NCBI GenBank assembly: GCA_964527835.1
Contig: CAZGNV010000008.1
Span: 31,376-95,375 of the forward strand
DNA: 64,000 nt
Origin: JAFDCJ01 sp964527835
GTDB lineage: Bacteria > Desulfobacterota > Desulfobacteria > Desulfobacterales > JAFDCJ01
Reading direction: 5' to 3'
How positions within the stretch are numbered: position 1 is the stretch's first letter; each line of letters opens with the position of its first letter. The notes under the pieces are model-generated. The model was given only the letters and a program-made list of their open reading frames with translations. It made no database searches and was not told the DNA's origin. This document shows, one piece after another, positions 25,279 through 33,170 of this stretch. The position numbers and the translations under genes were made by a program.

Positions 25279-25912
25279 TGTTTTGTCCCGGAATAATCAG
25301 GCCCAGCGGATCGAGCAGTTCAAAGACCGCCGAATTTCCAATGGCAGCCCAGTCCAGCGGCTGCGGCAGCGTTTTTGCTTTCAGGCGGCCTGCGGATACG
25401 TGCAGATGGCAAGGCGCCTTCGCCGTTTCTTTTGCCGCCAGGGTTCCCAGGATTTCCCCCTCATTTAGCATGGCTCCGATCGCCAGTCCATCTGCAAGGT
25501 TTAGATGCCCGAAGGCCCAGAAAAGATCCTCCTGGCCGGCAAACCCGCTTTGGACCATGATGGAGGTTCCCAGAAAATCAGCAGTAATGTTGACGACCGT
25601 TCCGGCGAACAGGGCGGGAACCCGGGTGGTTTCATCCAGGATCAAGATGCGCTTTTGCCGTGCCTGGTAAAGGTGAAGGTCCAGACCCTCGTGGGGCCTT
25701 GAGCGTCGGCCGGCGCTTTTCCACCACTTGGCCGCGCTTCCAAAGCGCATGCCCGGCTCAAAGACCCATTTGACAAAGCCCTTTTCATCCAGGGCATTTT
25801 GAGCAACCAGGTGCCGCGTAAAGCCGGAGCGGGCAATGGTTTGGGGGCCAGCTTTCATGGATGGGATCCTGCCATTTTCCCGCGGGCAATCGCTGAGCCT
25901 TTTGTTATTCAC
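25259..25912 (-). CDS. M23 (LytM)-like peptidase
   Basis: 217 residues from a GTG overlapping the stop of the J-domain gene (GTGA); an ATG at 25858 with an AGGA site would give 199. Zinc-ligand motifs of LytM peptidases are visible as HEGLDL (H74, D78) and CHLHVSAG near residue 167. The fold segments VPALFAGTVVNITADFLGTSIMVQSG and WAFGHLNLA also match. There is no signal peptide, unlike most M23 enzymes, so export is uncertain. It sits in a three-gene minus-strand set with overlapping ends. Confidence 0.68.
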   Translation of the reverse strand: MNNKRLSDCPRENGRIPSMKAGPQTIARSGFTRHLVAQNALDEKGFVKWVFEPGMRFGSAAKWWKSAGRRSRPHEGLDLHLYQARQKRILILDETTRVPALFAGTVVNITADFLGTSIMVQSGFAGQEDLFWAFGHLNLADGLAIGAMLNEGEILGTLAAKETAKAPCHLHVSAGRLKAKTLPQPLDWAAIGNSAVFELLDPLGLIIPGQNNEPIST

Positions 25913-26484
25913 CGGCCGGGGCTGCGGGTTTTTTTCCAGGTGCGGTGCCGGTCTATTTCCATTTTGAGCGAGCCGGCAATGGTGGTCAGCACCGCCAGGT
26001 CGTCGAGGTAGCCGGCCAGCGGGATGAAATCCGGCACCAGATCCACGGGCAAAAGGAAATACAGCAGTCCGCCGCCGATCAGCGCCACGTTGGCCGGGTG
26101 AAGGCTGAAATCACCCCTGACGGCGTCCTTGAAAAGGGCGTACAGCGTGCGCACCTGTTCAAGGACCTGTTTCATCGCCGGGTAGGCCCGGTTGAGTTTT
26201 TTGCGGATGGCCTCATCGTTGATGTCGTCGGCGAAATTTCTGCCCCGGGTGAATCGAAGCATGCGGTCGTAATTTTTTCGCCGGTCAGCATCCCTGAGCA
26301 CGAAGTAGGCCTGGTTGAGCAGCTTGGTCGTCTCCTCTGCTTCGGCGATGCGATCCGGATTGCGGTCCGGGTGCCATTGCCGGATCTTGCTCAGGTAGGC
26401 CTGCTTGATCTCATCCGGGCCGGCCTGGGGATCAATGCCCAGCAGTTGGTAATAATCGGCGGTTTTTTCTGAGGCCCAGGTCAT
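25909..26484 (-). CDS. J-domain protein fused to a DUF1232 (YkvA-like) membrane domain
   Basis: 191 residues from the ATG at 26484. The J domain occupies about residues 9-70, with DYYQLLGIDP and the HPD tripeptide at 38-40 (QWHPDRNPDRIAEAEE). A middle helical part leads to DUF1232 near residue 130-170, with LLYFLLPVDLVPDFIPLAGYLDDLAVL, a short membrane hairpin. HPD implies stimulation of a DnaK partner at the membrane. The gene starts an overlapping cluster with the M23-like and hydrolase genes. Confidence 0.85.
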   Translation of the reverse strand: MTWASEKTADYYQLLGIDPQAGPDEIKQAYLSKIRQWHPDRNPDRIAEAEETTKLLNQAYFVLRDADRRKNYDRMLRFTRGRNFADDINDEAIRKKLNRAYPAMKQVLEQVRTLYALFKDAVRGDFSLHPANVALIGGGLLYFLLPVDLVPDFIPLAGYLDDLAVLTTIAGSLKMEIDRHRTWKKTRSPGR

Positions 26485-26755
26485 TGTTATAGGGTTGCCT
26501 TCCAGGGTTTGTTTCCGGGCGGCGGGCTGTGTGCCGGCTACCGGCTTCAAGCCTGGGCAGTATAAGCCAACAAGGAGCGGTCGTCCAGCTTTTTATCAGC
26601 CGGATGCGGGAAAAATCAGCTTTCAGCTTCCAAGGACCGGGATGGTCGTTGACTCTGTTATTTTTTTGTGGTCAAATTCCACCCAATCACAAAAATGTTT
26701 CCACGGGTCTGCGGTTGTGAAAACCGGAAAGGACTTCATCCAAAGGATTGAGACG

Positions 26756-27022
26756 ATGCCAAAAATGACAATTGCACAGATTGAAGAGGCTTTGCAAAAA
26801 GAGGTCCAGGCGATCGATAAGAGTGTCAAACTGGTGGCGGTTCAGCCGGGCAAAAAAAAAGACTGCTACCGGCTCACCCTTATCAAAGACGGCAAGTCGG
26901 GCAGCGCGGAGCTCAAAAAGGATGTCATCAAGCGACACCTTGCCGGCGAAGGCCAGGGGCGGCAGCTGCGCAAGGCGCTGGGCAAGGCCGTCAGCCATCT
27001 GAGCATAAAGTACTCAAGATAG
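26756..27022 (+). CDS. Small conserved-looking protein, unrecognised
   Basis: 88 residues from the ATG at 26756, behind AAAGGA. The sequence is alternately charged and amphipathic (IEEALQKEVQAIDKSVKLVAV then KDCYRLTLIKDGKSGSAELK). It looks like a small beta-rich domain followed by basic helices (LRKALGKAVSHLSIKYSR). No signal peptide, membrane segment or cysteine motif. It precedes the acyl-CoA dehydrogenase cluster by 150 bases, and co-transcription is possible. I do not recognise a family. Confidence 0.6.
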   Translation: MPKMTIAQIEEALQKEVQAIDKSVKLVAVQPGKKKDCYRLTLIKDGKSGSAELKKDVIKRHLAGEGQGRQLRKALGKAVSHLSIKYSR

Positions 27023-27172
27023 CACTTGCATGCAGTCTGCCCGCGGAATTTTTTCAGGATGAACCGGCGCTGAGCGCAGGGATCGGGCAGGTTGACGAAA
27101 GGCCTGCGCGGTTTGCCAAACATGCCCCCGGCGGCGGCCGGGTGCATGGTTTCGCCGGGACGGAGGCAGTCG

Positions 27173-28675
27173 ATGCTTTCAATTGCCGATGTAAAAGAGT
27201 TTTGCGCCCGAGAACCCAACTTCGATGACATGATCTGCAGTCTGCGGGCAATCTCCAAACAGCCTGTAAAGATCGGCAGGGAAACCAGGCAGATCGTGGC
27301 GCTGGCCCGCAAGTTCAATGACGCGGTCGTGCGTCCCTATGCCGCCCGGCTGGACAGGCAGGTGCAGGAAGATCCCAACTTTTTGCCCTCTGAATTCATT
27401 GCCGAGGCCAACCGCTGGGGGCTTTATACACTGTGGATTCCCAGGATATTCGGCGGCAAGGGATACAACCTGCCCTCTTTTTCCTATTTCATCGAAGAGA
27501 TCGCTTCTGCCTGCACGGCCATGTCCAATCTGATCGGGGTTCACTACCTGGGGGTTGCAACGTTGATTGCCACCTGGAATACGCGCATTATCCAGCGGGT
27601 TTTCAAAGAGGTGGTGGAGGGAGAAAAAAACGGCAAACCCTGTCTCATATCCCTGGCCTTAACGGAACCCGGCGCCGGCACCGACGTGGAGGAAACCGAG
27701 CTGATGGACCGGGGCAACGTTGCCTGCTATGCCCGCAAGGTGGACGGCGGGTATGTGGTCAACGGCCGCAAGGTGTTCATATCCAATGGTCATCTTTCCA
27801 CCTGGCACATGCTTTTTTCGTTTGCCGATCTGCAAAAGCCGTCATCGAACCTTGTCATGCTGGCAGTCAAAACCGGGACAAAAGGGTTTTGCCTTGGCAG
27901 AAAAGAACGCAAAATGGGACAGCTGGGATGCCCGGCCAGCGAGCTGATCTTTGATGACTGTTTTGTGCCGGATGAAAACGTCTGTCTCGACCCGGCGCAG
28001 GCGATGCGGCTTTCGCGTTCGCAGACTGAGACGACCATGCAGCTGATCGACTATGTGTTTTCCGCATCAAGGGCCGGGGTTGCCGCTTTTGGCACCGGCG
28101 TTGCGCGCGGTGCCTTTGAGGCGGCAATCCAATTTGCGGCCCAGACGCAGGTTGAAGGAAAATTGCTGATCAACCATGAATGGGCGCAGTGTCTGCTGTC
28201 CGAGATGCAGCGCAATGTATTGATCTCAAGATATGCCTACGTTGAGAGCAACTATGCAAATGCAATGGACGGGATGTTCAAGCTGCTGCAGCTCAAACCC
28301 ATCTACTATCTGACCCGCTACCTGCCGTCGGCGGTGTTGAAAATCCTGGTGCCGCTTGTCATGGACAGTCGTCTGGGAACCTGGCTGATGAGAAAAATAC
28401 ATTGCGACTGGCAGACAAAAGAACAAATCGAGCGGACTTCCGGGCTCGGTTCCATGGCCAAGTTCACCGCCACCGATGCCGGTGTCACGAACGCCCGGCT
28501 GGCACTGGATCTGATGGGGCAGGCCGGGCTGCGACAGGAGCAGATCGCCGAAAAACATTTCAGAGATGCCAAGCTGATGCAGATTTACGAGGGCACAAAC
28601 GAACTGAACCGCATGAACCTGTTCAAATGCCTGGCAGCCAGAGGATTTCCGCAGATCAGCCTGTTTACCGATTGA
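27173..28675 (+). CDS. Acyl-CoA dehydrogenase, large form
   Basis: 500 residues from the ATG at 27173, preceded by GGAGG. FAD/acyl-CoA motifs include CLISLALTEPGAGTDVEE and VNGRKVFISNG. The catalytic-base motif IYEGTNELNRMN is in the C-terminal domain. An extra stretch of about 60 residues (KLLQLKPIYYLTRYLPSAVL, then PLVMDSRLGTWLMR) interrupts the usual C-terminal helices and is hydrophobic. It is directly followed by a second, shorter dehydrogenase gene, suggesting a heteromeric enzyme. The substrate is unknown. Confidence 0.88.
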   Translation: MLSIADVKEFCAREPNFDDMICSLRAISKQPVKIGRETRQIVALARKFNDAVVRPYAARLDRQVQEDPNFLPSEFIAEANRWGLYTLWIPRIFGGKGYNLPSFSYFIEEIASACTAMSNLIGVHYLGVATLIATWNTRIIQRVFKEVVEGEKNGKPCLISLALTEPGAGTDVEETELMDRGNVACYARKVDGGYVVNGRKVFISNGHLSTWHMLFSFADLQKPSSNLVMLAVKTGTKGFCLGRKERKMGQLGCPASELIFDDCFVPDENVCLDPAQAMRLSRSQTETTMQLIDYVFSASRAGVAAFGTGVARGAFEAAIQFAAQTQVEGKLLINHEWAQCLLSEMQRNVLISRYAYVESNYANAMDGMFKLLQLKPIYYLTRYLPSAVLKILVPLVMDSRLGTWLMRKIHCDWQTKEQIERTSGLGSMAKFTATDAGVTNARLALDLMGQAGLRQEQIAEKHFRDAKLMQIYEGTNELNRMNLFKCLAARGFPQISLFTD

Positions 28676-28727
28676 CAGCCCGATTTTGCATGCCAGCAGA
28701 CCGAGCCCCGGCAGTTGGAGGCCGAAA

Positions 28728-29858
28728 ATGACCCGCACGGAAGCAACCGCAATTCGCATGCTCGCCAGGGCAGCTTCCGAGTTTGCCAGAAGTGAACTGG
28801 CAGCCAACCGGCAAGAATCCGACCGGTATCCCTTCGGCCCCTTTTTTGCGGCTGTTTTGCAAAAGGCCTTCGAACTGGATTTTTTCCACATCAGCCTGCC
28901 GGATTCGCTCGGTGGGGTCGGGATGGGCACCGTCGCCCTGGGCGTGGTTCTGGAGCAACTTTGCCGGCAGGATGCCAGCCTGGGAGCCATTGTGCTGACC
29001 AATTGTTTTGCCCAGGAGATTCTTTTAAACGCCGGCCGCAGCGAGCTGCTCAAGCAGCGGGCGGACAGGGCCAAGGAAGCGCAAAATTTTCTGCTGGCCT
29101 GCCCCCTGTTTAACAACCCCTCGCAAATCCGGCATGTTGCCCGGGTAATTGACACCGACGGACAGCCCTTTCTTGCCGGCCGGCTGGAATACCTGGTCCT
29201 GGGCGGGGTGGCCGATGCGGCGGTTGTGCCGGCCGCCAAAGATGGGCAACCCACCTGGTCTTATTATCTGGTGGACCTGAACCAGGCTTCGGTTGCTGTT
29301 TCAGAGCCGGTGCTCAGCCTCGGGCTGCGCTGCTGCCCGGCGGTGGATGTTCAATTTCAGATGGCCGCGGCGGTTCCCGTGGGCGGGCCGGCAGACGGTG
29401 ATGGGCTGTTTAGCGAGGCGGCCTCAAAGCTTCATGCCGCCGCTGCGGCCATATCCTGCGGAATCATGAAAGGCGCTTTTGCTGAAGCCCTGTCCTACGC
29501 CCGCGAGCGTGAGCAGGGCGGCAGAAAAATCGTTAAGTGGTCTCAAATGCAGATGATGCTGGCGGACATGGCGGTGCGCATCGAAATTGCGGACATGGTT
29601 GTTGCCGACGCCTGCCGGGCGGTGGACGGCAAGCAAAGGGGCTGGCAGCAAAAGGCCCTGGCCGCCGCCATTCATGTTCAGCAGGCCGCCGTCGAGGTGA
29701 CCACCGACGGCGTCCAGGCCATGGGCGGTGTCGGTTACATGCAGGATTTTGGACAGGAAAAAAGATTTCGCGATGCCCAGCACATCAAGGCCTGCTTCGG
29801 TCTGGCGCCCATGAAAAAACTCAAGTTTTTCGACAAAGTGACGGGAAAGGAGAAATAA
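28728..29858 (+). CDS. Acyl-CoA dehydrogenase, small form, possibly partner subunit
   Basis: 376 residues from the ATG at 28728, behind TTGGAGG. The fold is recognisable from GGVGMGTVALGVVLEQL, HAAAAAISCGIMKGAFAEALSYAREREQ and QAMGGVGYMQDFGQEKRFRDA. The usual YEGT-type glutamate motif is not visible after the RDA segment. The N-terminal FAD loop (TEPxAGTD) is also replaced by NNPSQIRHVARV. It may therefore be a non-catalytic or half-site partner of the dehydrogenase just upstream, as in heterotetrameric ACADs. That interpretation is inference. Confidence 0.8.
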   Translation: MTRTEATAIRMLARAASEFARSELAANRQESDRYPFGPFFAAVLQKAFELDFFHISLPDSLGGVGMGTVALGVVLEQLCRQDASLGAIVLTNCFAQEILLNAGRSELLKQRADRAKEAQNFLLACPLFNNPSQIRHVARVIDTDGQPFLAGRLEYLVLGGVADAAVVPAAKDGQPTWSYYLVDLNQASVAVSEPVLSLGLRCCPAVDVQFQMAAAVPVGGPADGDGLFSEAASKLHAAAAAISCGIMKGAFAEALSYAREREQGGRKIVKWSQMQMMLADMAVRIEIADMVVADACRAVDGKQRGWQQKALAAAIHVQQAAVEVTTDGVQAMGGVGYMQDFGQEKRFRDAQHIKACFGLAPMKKLKFFDKVTGKEK

Positions 29859-29861
29859 GCC

Positions 29862-30719
29862 ATGGCAGCCTTTTTCGCTGATGCAAAACCTGTCGAGACA
29901 GTGACCCACGGAAAAGCAACCTTTGAGCTGCCCATTTTGTATTACCGCGATGATGCCTTCGCCCTTTATTTCAGGGCCGATTATGAAAAGGTCAAAGCGG
30001 CGATGCCCTCCGACAAGCTTTACCCGGTGGTTTTGCCGGGCAACAAGGCGATTTTGGTGATCGTCGCGTTTAACTACATCGAAACCTCCATCGGTCCCTA
30101 TGGCGAGGTAGCCGTGGCCCTGCCGGCGGTTTTCGGGAAAAAGATCACCGCCTTCAACGGCCTGCTGCCCGCCCTCAGAGAAAGCGGCTATCCCGGCTTC
30201 GGGGTGGTGGTCATGCACCTGCCGGTGACTCGGGTGGAGGCCCGCGACGCCGGTCGCGGACAGTGGGGGTACACGAAATTCATTGCGGACATGTACTTTG
30301 CCGTCAGTCCGGAACACCTGGAGTGCCGCATGCTGGAAGGCGACGAACACATCCTCGATCTGCGGGTGCAAAAAAAAGGCTTTTGTGTGCGGGATAAAAA
30401 ACCGCTGACGACCTTTTCGGTGAAAAACGGAGACCTGATCAAAACGGTCATTCCCCAGACAGCCGCCAAGCGGGTCTGTCTCATGCCGGGCGGCTCAAGC
30501 CTGAAGTTGGGAGACCACCCGGTGGCGCAGTCCGTCCGCGAACTGGGGATTGCTTCACGCCCCTTTATGAGTGTCTATTATCCGGAGCGTGCCGCGATTC
30601 TGCCCTCCGGGACGATCCTCGAAAAAGGAGTCCGGCCGCTGGAGGGATACCAGGGTAGGGACCGCCAGGCGGTGCACAGCATTGAATATCCCGGTTCGGC
30701 GGCCAGGAGCATCCCATGA
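29862..30719 (+). CDS. Acetoacetate decarboxylase-like protein
   Basis: 285 residues from the ATG at 29862, behind AAAGGAG and three bases after the dehydrogenase stop. ADC-family features include PVVLPGNKAILVIVAFNYIET, IGPYGEVAVALPAVF and the candidate Schiff-base lysine 139 in QWGYTKFIADM. True decarboxylases, aldolase/dehydratase-like relatives and non-catalytic members share this fold. The operon context with two acyl-CoA dehydrogenases suggests a beta-keto acid intermediate. Overlap with the next gene is four bases. Confidence 0.72.
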   Translation: MAAFFADAKPVETVTHGKATFELPILYYRDDAFALYFRADYEKVKAAMPSDKLYPVVLPGNKAILVIVAFNYIETSIGPYGEVAVALPAVFGKKITAFNGLLPALRESGYPGFGVVVMHLPVTRVEARDAGRGQWGYTKFIADMYFAVSPEHLECRMLEGDEHILDLRVQKKGFCVRDKKPLTTFSVKNGDLIKTVIPQTAAKRVCLMPGGSSLKLGDHPVAQSVRELGIASRPFMSVYYPERAAILPSGTILEKGVRPLEGYQGRDRQAVHSIEYPGSAARSIP

Positions 30720-31675
30720 GCACGGTTGCGATCACCGGTGCCGGCGGATACATTGCCCGCCAGTTAATTGCAGTTCTTGAAAACCGGCCGGGGTGCCGAA
30801 GGATTTTAGGCACCGACATCGTCGCCCCCCGGATTCAGACCGGCAAACTTGAATTTCACCATCATGATGTTCGCGATCCGCGGCTCATCGAGCTGTGGCA
30901 GGATCAGCGCATCGATACCGTCGTTCATCTGGCCTTTATTGTCAATCCCATCCACGATGAAAAGAAAATGTATGATGTCAACGTCAATGGGACCCTGAAT
31001 GTATTGAGGATTTGCGAAAAATTAAAGATCCCCCACATCATTATTGCTTCGAGCGCAACGGCTTACGGTGCCTGGCCGGATAACCCGCGCCTTTTAAAGG
31101 AGGACGACCCCATCCGGGTATTTCCGCCGAAATTCAGTTACGCCCACCACAAAGGCCTTGTGGAGCAGCATTGTGCCGACTTTATGAAACGGCATCCGGA
31201 AGTTATCTTCAACATCGTGCGGCCCTGTGTGGTGTACGGCCCGCATACGGACAACTACCTGGCCCGTTACCTAAAAAACATGCCGGTGGTGTTTCTGGCC
31301 GGCGGCCGTGATCCTGATCTTCAATTCGTCCACGAAGAGGATGTGGCCGAGCTTTTTTCACTGTTAATCGAAAAAAAGGTTCCGGGCGCTTTCAACGCGG
31401 CCGGCGACGGTGTCGTCAAAATTTCACAAGCCGCTGCGATGATCGGCAAAAAAACGCTGCCCATTCCGATGCGCCTGTACAGGGCCCTGATTCGGCTGCT
31501 GTGGCATTTGCGCATCAAAATCGTTGAAGCCCCTGCCGGTGTCGTGGACTATTCTTCCTACCCATGGGTTGTGGATACGACCCGGGCCAAAAATATACTG
31601 GGCTGGAAACCGCGATATACTTCAAGACAGGCGCTGCGGATCATGCTGGAAACCCATGACTACAATCCACGCTGA
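30716..31675 (+). CDS. NAD-dependent epimerase/dehydratase family SDR
   Basis: 319 residues. The extended-SDR Rossmann motif is TGAGGYIA at residues 6-13. The active site shows IIIASSATAYGAWPDN and the YxxxK pair in FSYAHHKGLVEQ. RPCVVYGPHTDNY and VHEEDVAEL are typical of nucleotide-sugar epimerase-like SDRs. The ATG overlaps the ADC-like stop (ATGA), making it the last gene of the dehydrogenase operon. A role on CoA-linked hydroxy or keto intermediates is possible, but sugar-epimerase origin cannot be excluded. Confidence 0.82.
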   Translation: MSTVAITGAGGYIARQLIAVLENRPGCRRILGTDIVAPRIQTGKLEFHHHDVRDPRLIELWQDQRIDTVVHLAFIVNPIHDEKKMYDVNVNGTLNVLRICEKLKIPHIIIASSATAYGAWPDNPRLLKEDDPIRVFPPKFSYAHHKGLVEQHCADFMKRHPEVIFNIVRPCVVYGPHTDNYLARYLKNMPVVFLAGGRDPDLQFVHEEDVAELFSLLIEKKVPGAFNAAGDGVVKISQAAAMIGKKTLPIPMRLYRALIRLLWHLRIKIVEAPAGVVDYSSYPWVVDTTRAKNILGWKPRYTSRQALRIMLETHDYNPR

Positions 31676-31962
31676 GATCCAAAAATCCCGCCAGGCCGCT
31701 CTTTCGCATCGGCCGTGCCCGAAGCCCGCCGGAATCTTCCCGCTTGCTTTTTTTCTTGACAGCTGACGGCGTTTTTTACTATTTTTGCAGTTGTTCATCA
31801 TTATCTCCTCAGCACTTCATCTGCAACCGGCTCAGATTTGCTCCTGTCTCCTTTGACCGCACACCGGGTTGCCCGCACGATCTTAAGCCTGCAGCTGCGA
31901 TTAAAGCACTTCTAAGATTCAATTCTGAATGATGAACTTATTCAAGGGAGTCTTTAATCAAA
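31676..31962. other. Intergenic gap, possible promoter
   Basis: No gene. A TTGACA at about 31757 is followed after 15 bases by TACTAT, a possible promoter for the methyltransferase gene, though it would give a leader of more than 150 bases. No terminator hairpin or structured leader was recognised. Confidence 0.25.
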
Positions 31963-32925
31963 ATGTTTCCGCCCGGCAGCCACACAGAGACGGCGCAGGT
32001 CGTCGTCAACTGCTATGATTTTTTTGATCGGCTGTTTCCGGAATCCGGACTGCTGGACCTGACAGAGGGGATCTATGGCGGTGATCCTTCGATTCCTTAT
32101 GAGCAGGCGCAAAAAAATCAGATCAACTGGCTGCTGGACGAGGTGGCCTGTACAAAGGGATCGCGGGTATTGGACATTGGCTGTGGCAACGGAACCCTGC
32201 TGGAAGCCGCCCTGCAGCGCGGCGCCGAGGCTGTCGGCATTACCATCTCGCCCGCCCAGGTGCGCCGCTGCCGGCAGCGGGGGCTGGATGCCCGGCTGCT
32301 CAACTACCGGGATATTGGCGAAAGATGGACGGGGTATTTTGATGGAATCATCGCCAACGGATCGATCGAGCATTTCGTCCAGCCGGCCGATGTGATCGCC
32401 GGCAAAGCGGATGCCATCTACCGGGAGCTTTTCGAAATATGTCACCGGGTGATGAATCCGGCCGCACCCGTCAAACGGTTTGCCACCACGACGATCCACT
32501 TCCATGCGGGCAGTCCGCACCTGACTGCCAGGGACCTGCTGAAAGGGCCGCTGACTTTTCGCTGGGGGTCAGCCAAATTCCATTTCGCTGTGCTGCAAAA
32601 AGGCTTCGGGGGCTTCTACCCGCAAGTGGGTCAGTTGCAGCGCTGCGCCGAGCCCCACTTCAAACTTTTACAGGAGGTCGATGGGACCCATGACTACCAT
32701 TTAACCTCCGAGGCGGGCCATCGGCACGTGAAGCAATCACTTTTCCGGTGGGCGACCGGTTCGTCTATCGGGCGCAGGCTTTTGTCATTTATGATCCGTC
32801 ATCCGCGACAGGCAATGGTGCTCTATTTATGCCTGTTCATCACTGAATCATGGCAGTGGCAATTCAGAGGGGAGCGGCCGCCGACGGTACTTTTGCGCCA
32901 AACCTGGCAGTTTCAGGCCACCTGA
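31963..32925 (+). CDS. Class I SAM-dependent methyltransferase, cyclopropane-fatty-acid synthase-like
   Basis: 320 residues. The SAM site is VLDIGCGNG at 69-77, followed by GAEAVGITISPAQVRRC, the CFAS-type motif II, and GSIEHF. The EGIYGGDPSIPYEQAQKNQ region before the SAM site matches the CFAS-like opening. The N-terminal lipid-binding domain of true CFA synthase is absent and the C-terminus has a short hydrophobic helix. It could methylate a lipid or polyketide-like substrate. A weak AGGGAG site precedes the start. Confidence 0.72.
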   Translation: MFPPGSHTETAQVVVNCYDFFDRLFPESGLLDLTEGIYGGDPSIPYEQAQKNQINWLLDEVACTKGSRVLDIGCGNGTLLEAALQRGAEAVGITISPAQVRRCRQRGLDARLLNYRDIGERWTGYFDGIIANGSIEHFVQPADVIAGKADAIYRELFEICHRVMNPAAPVKRFATTTIHFHAGSPHLTARDLLKGPLTFRWGSAKFHFAVLQKGFGGFYPQVGQLQRCAEPHFKLLQEVDGTHDYHLTSEAGHRHVKQSLFRWATGSSIGRRLLSFMIRHPRQAMVLYLCLFITESWQWQFRGERPPTVLLRQTWQFQAT

Positions 32926-33102
32926 AGATATCACGTCTGTTTTGTAATATGTCCAGACTCTTTTCGCCTGCCATGCAAAACCCGCAGGATCTGCACTGTG
33001 TCTTCAACCCTTTATAGTTATATCAAATGTCAATCAATTTGTCAGGGCGGGAACTATTACCGCAGTTTTTCTCGCACCCACTCCAAGCAAATCCCCGGCA
33101 AA

Positions 33103-33135
33103 AAGACCGCATCTGTCATCAGTGTGGTATAATGT
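33103..33135 (+). promoter_or_regulatory. WYL-regulon-type promoter of the AddBA operon (site E)
   Basis: AAGACCGCATCTGTCAT at 33103-33119 shares 14 contiguous bases (GACCGCATCTGTCA) with the 17-bp operators before the ARPP-1 and tandem AAA genes. Ten bases later comes TAATGT (33130-33135), keeping the TAnnnT position of the other four sites. An overlapping extended -10, TGGTATAAT at 33125-33133, offers a second possible start. The addB ATG is 35 bases downstream. Confidence 0.65.
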
Positions 33136-33170
33136 GAGAAAATACAAAAACGGTTTTCAAAGGAGCATGC

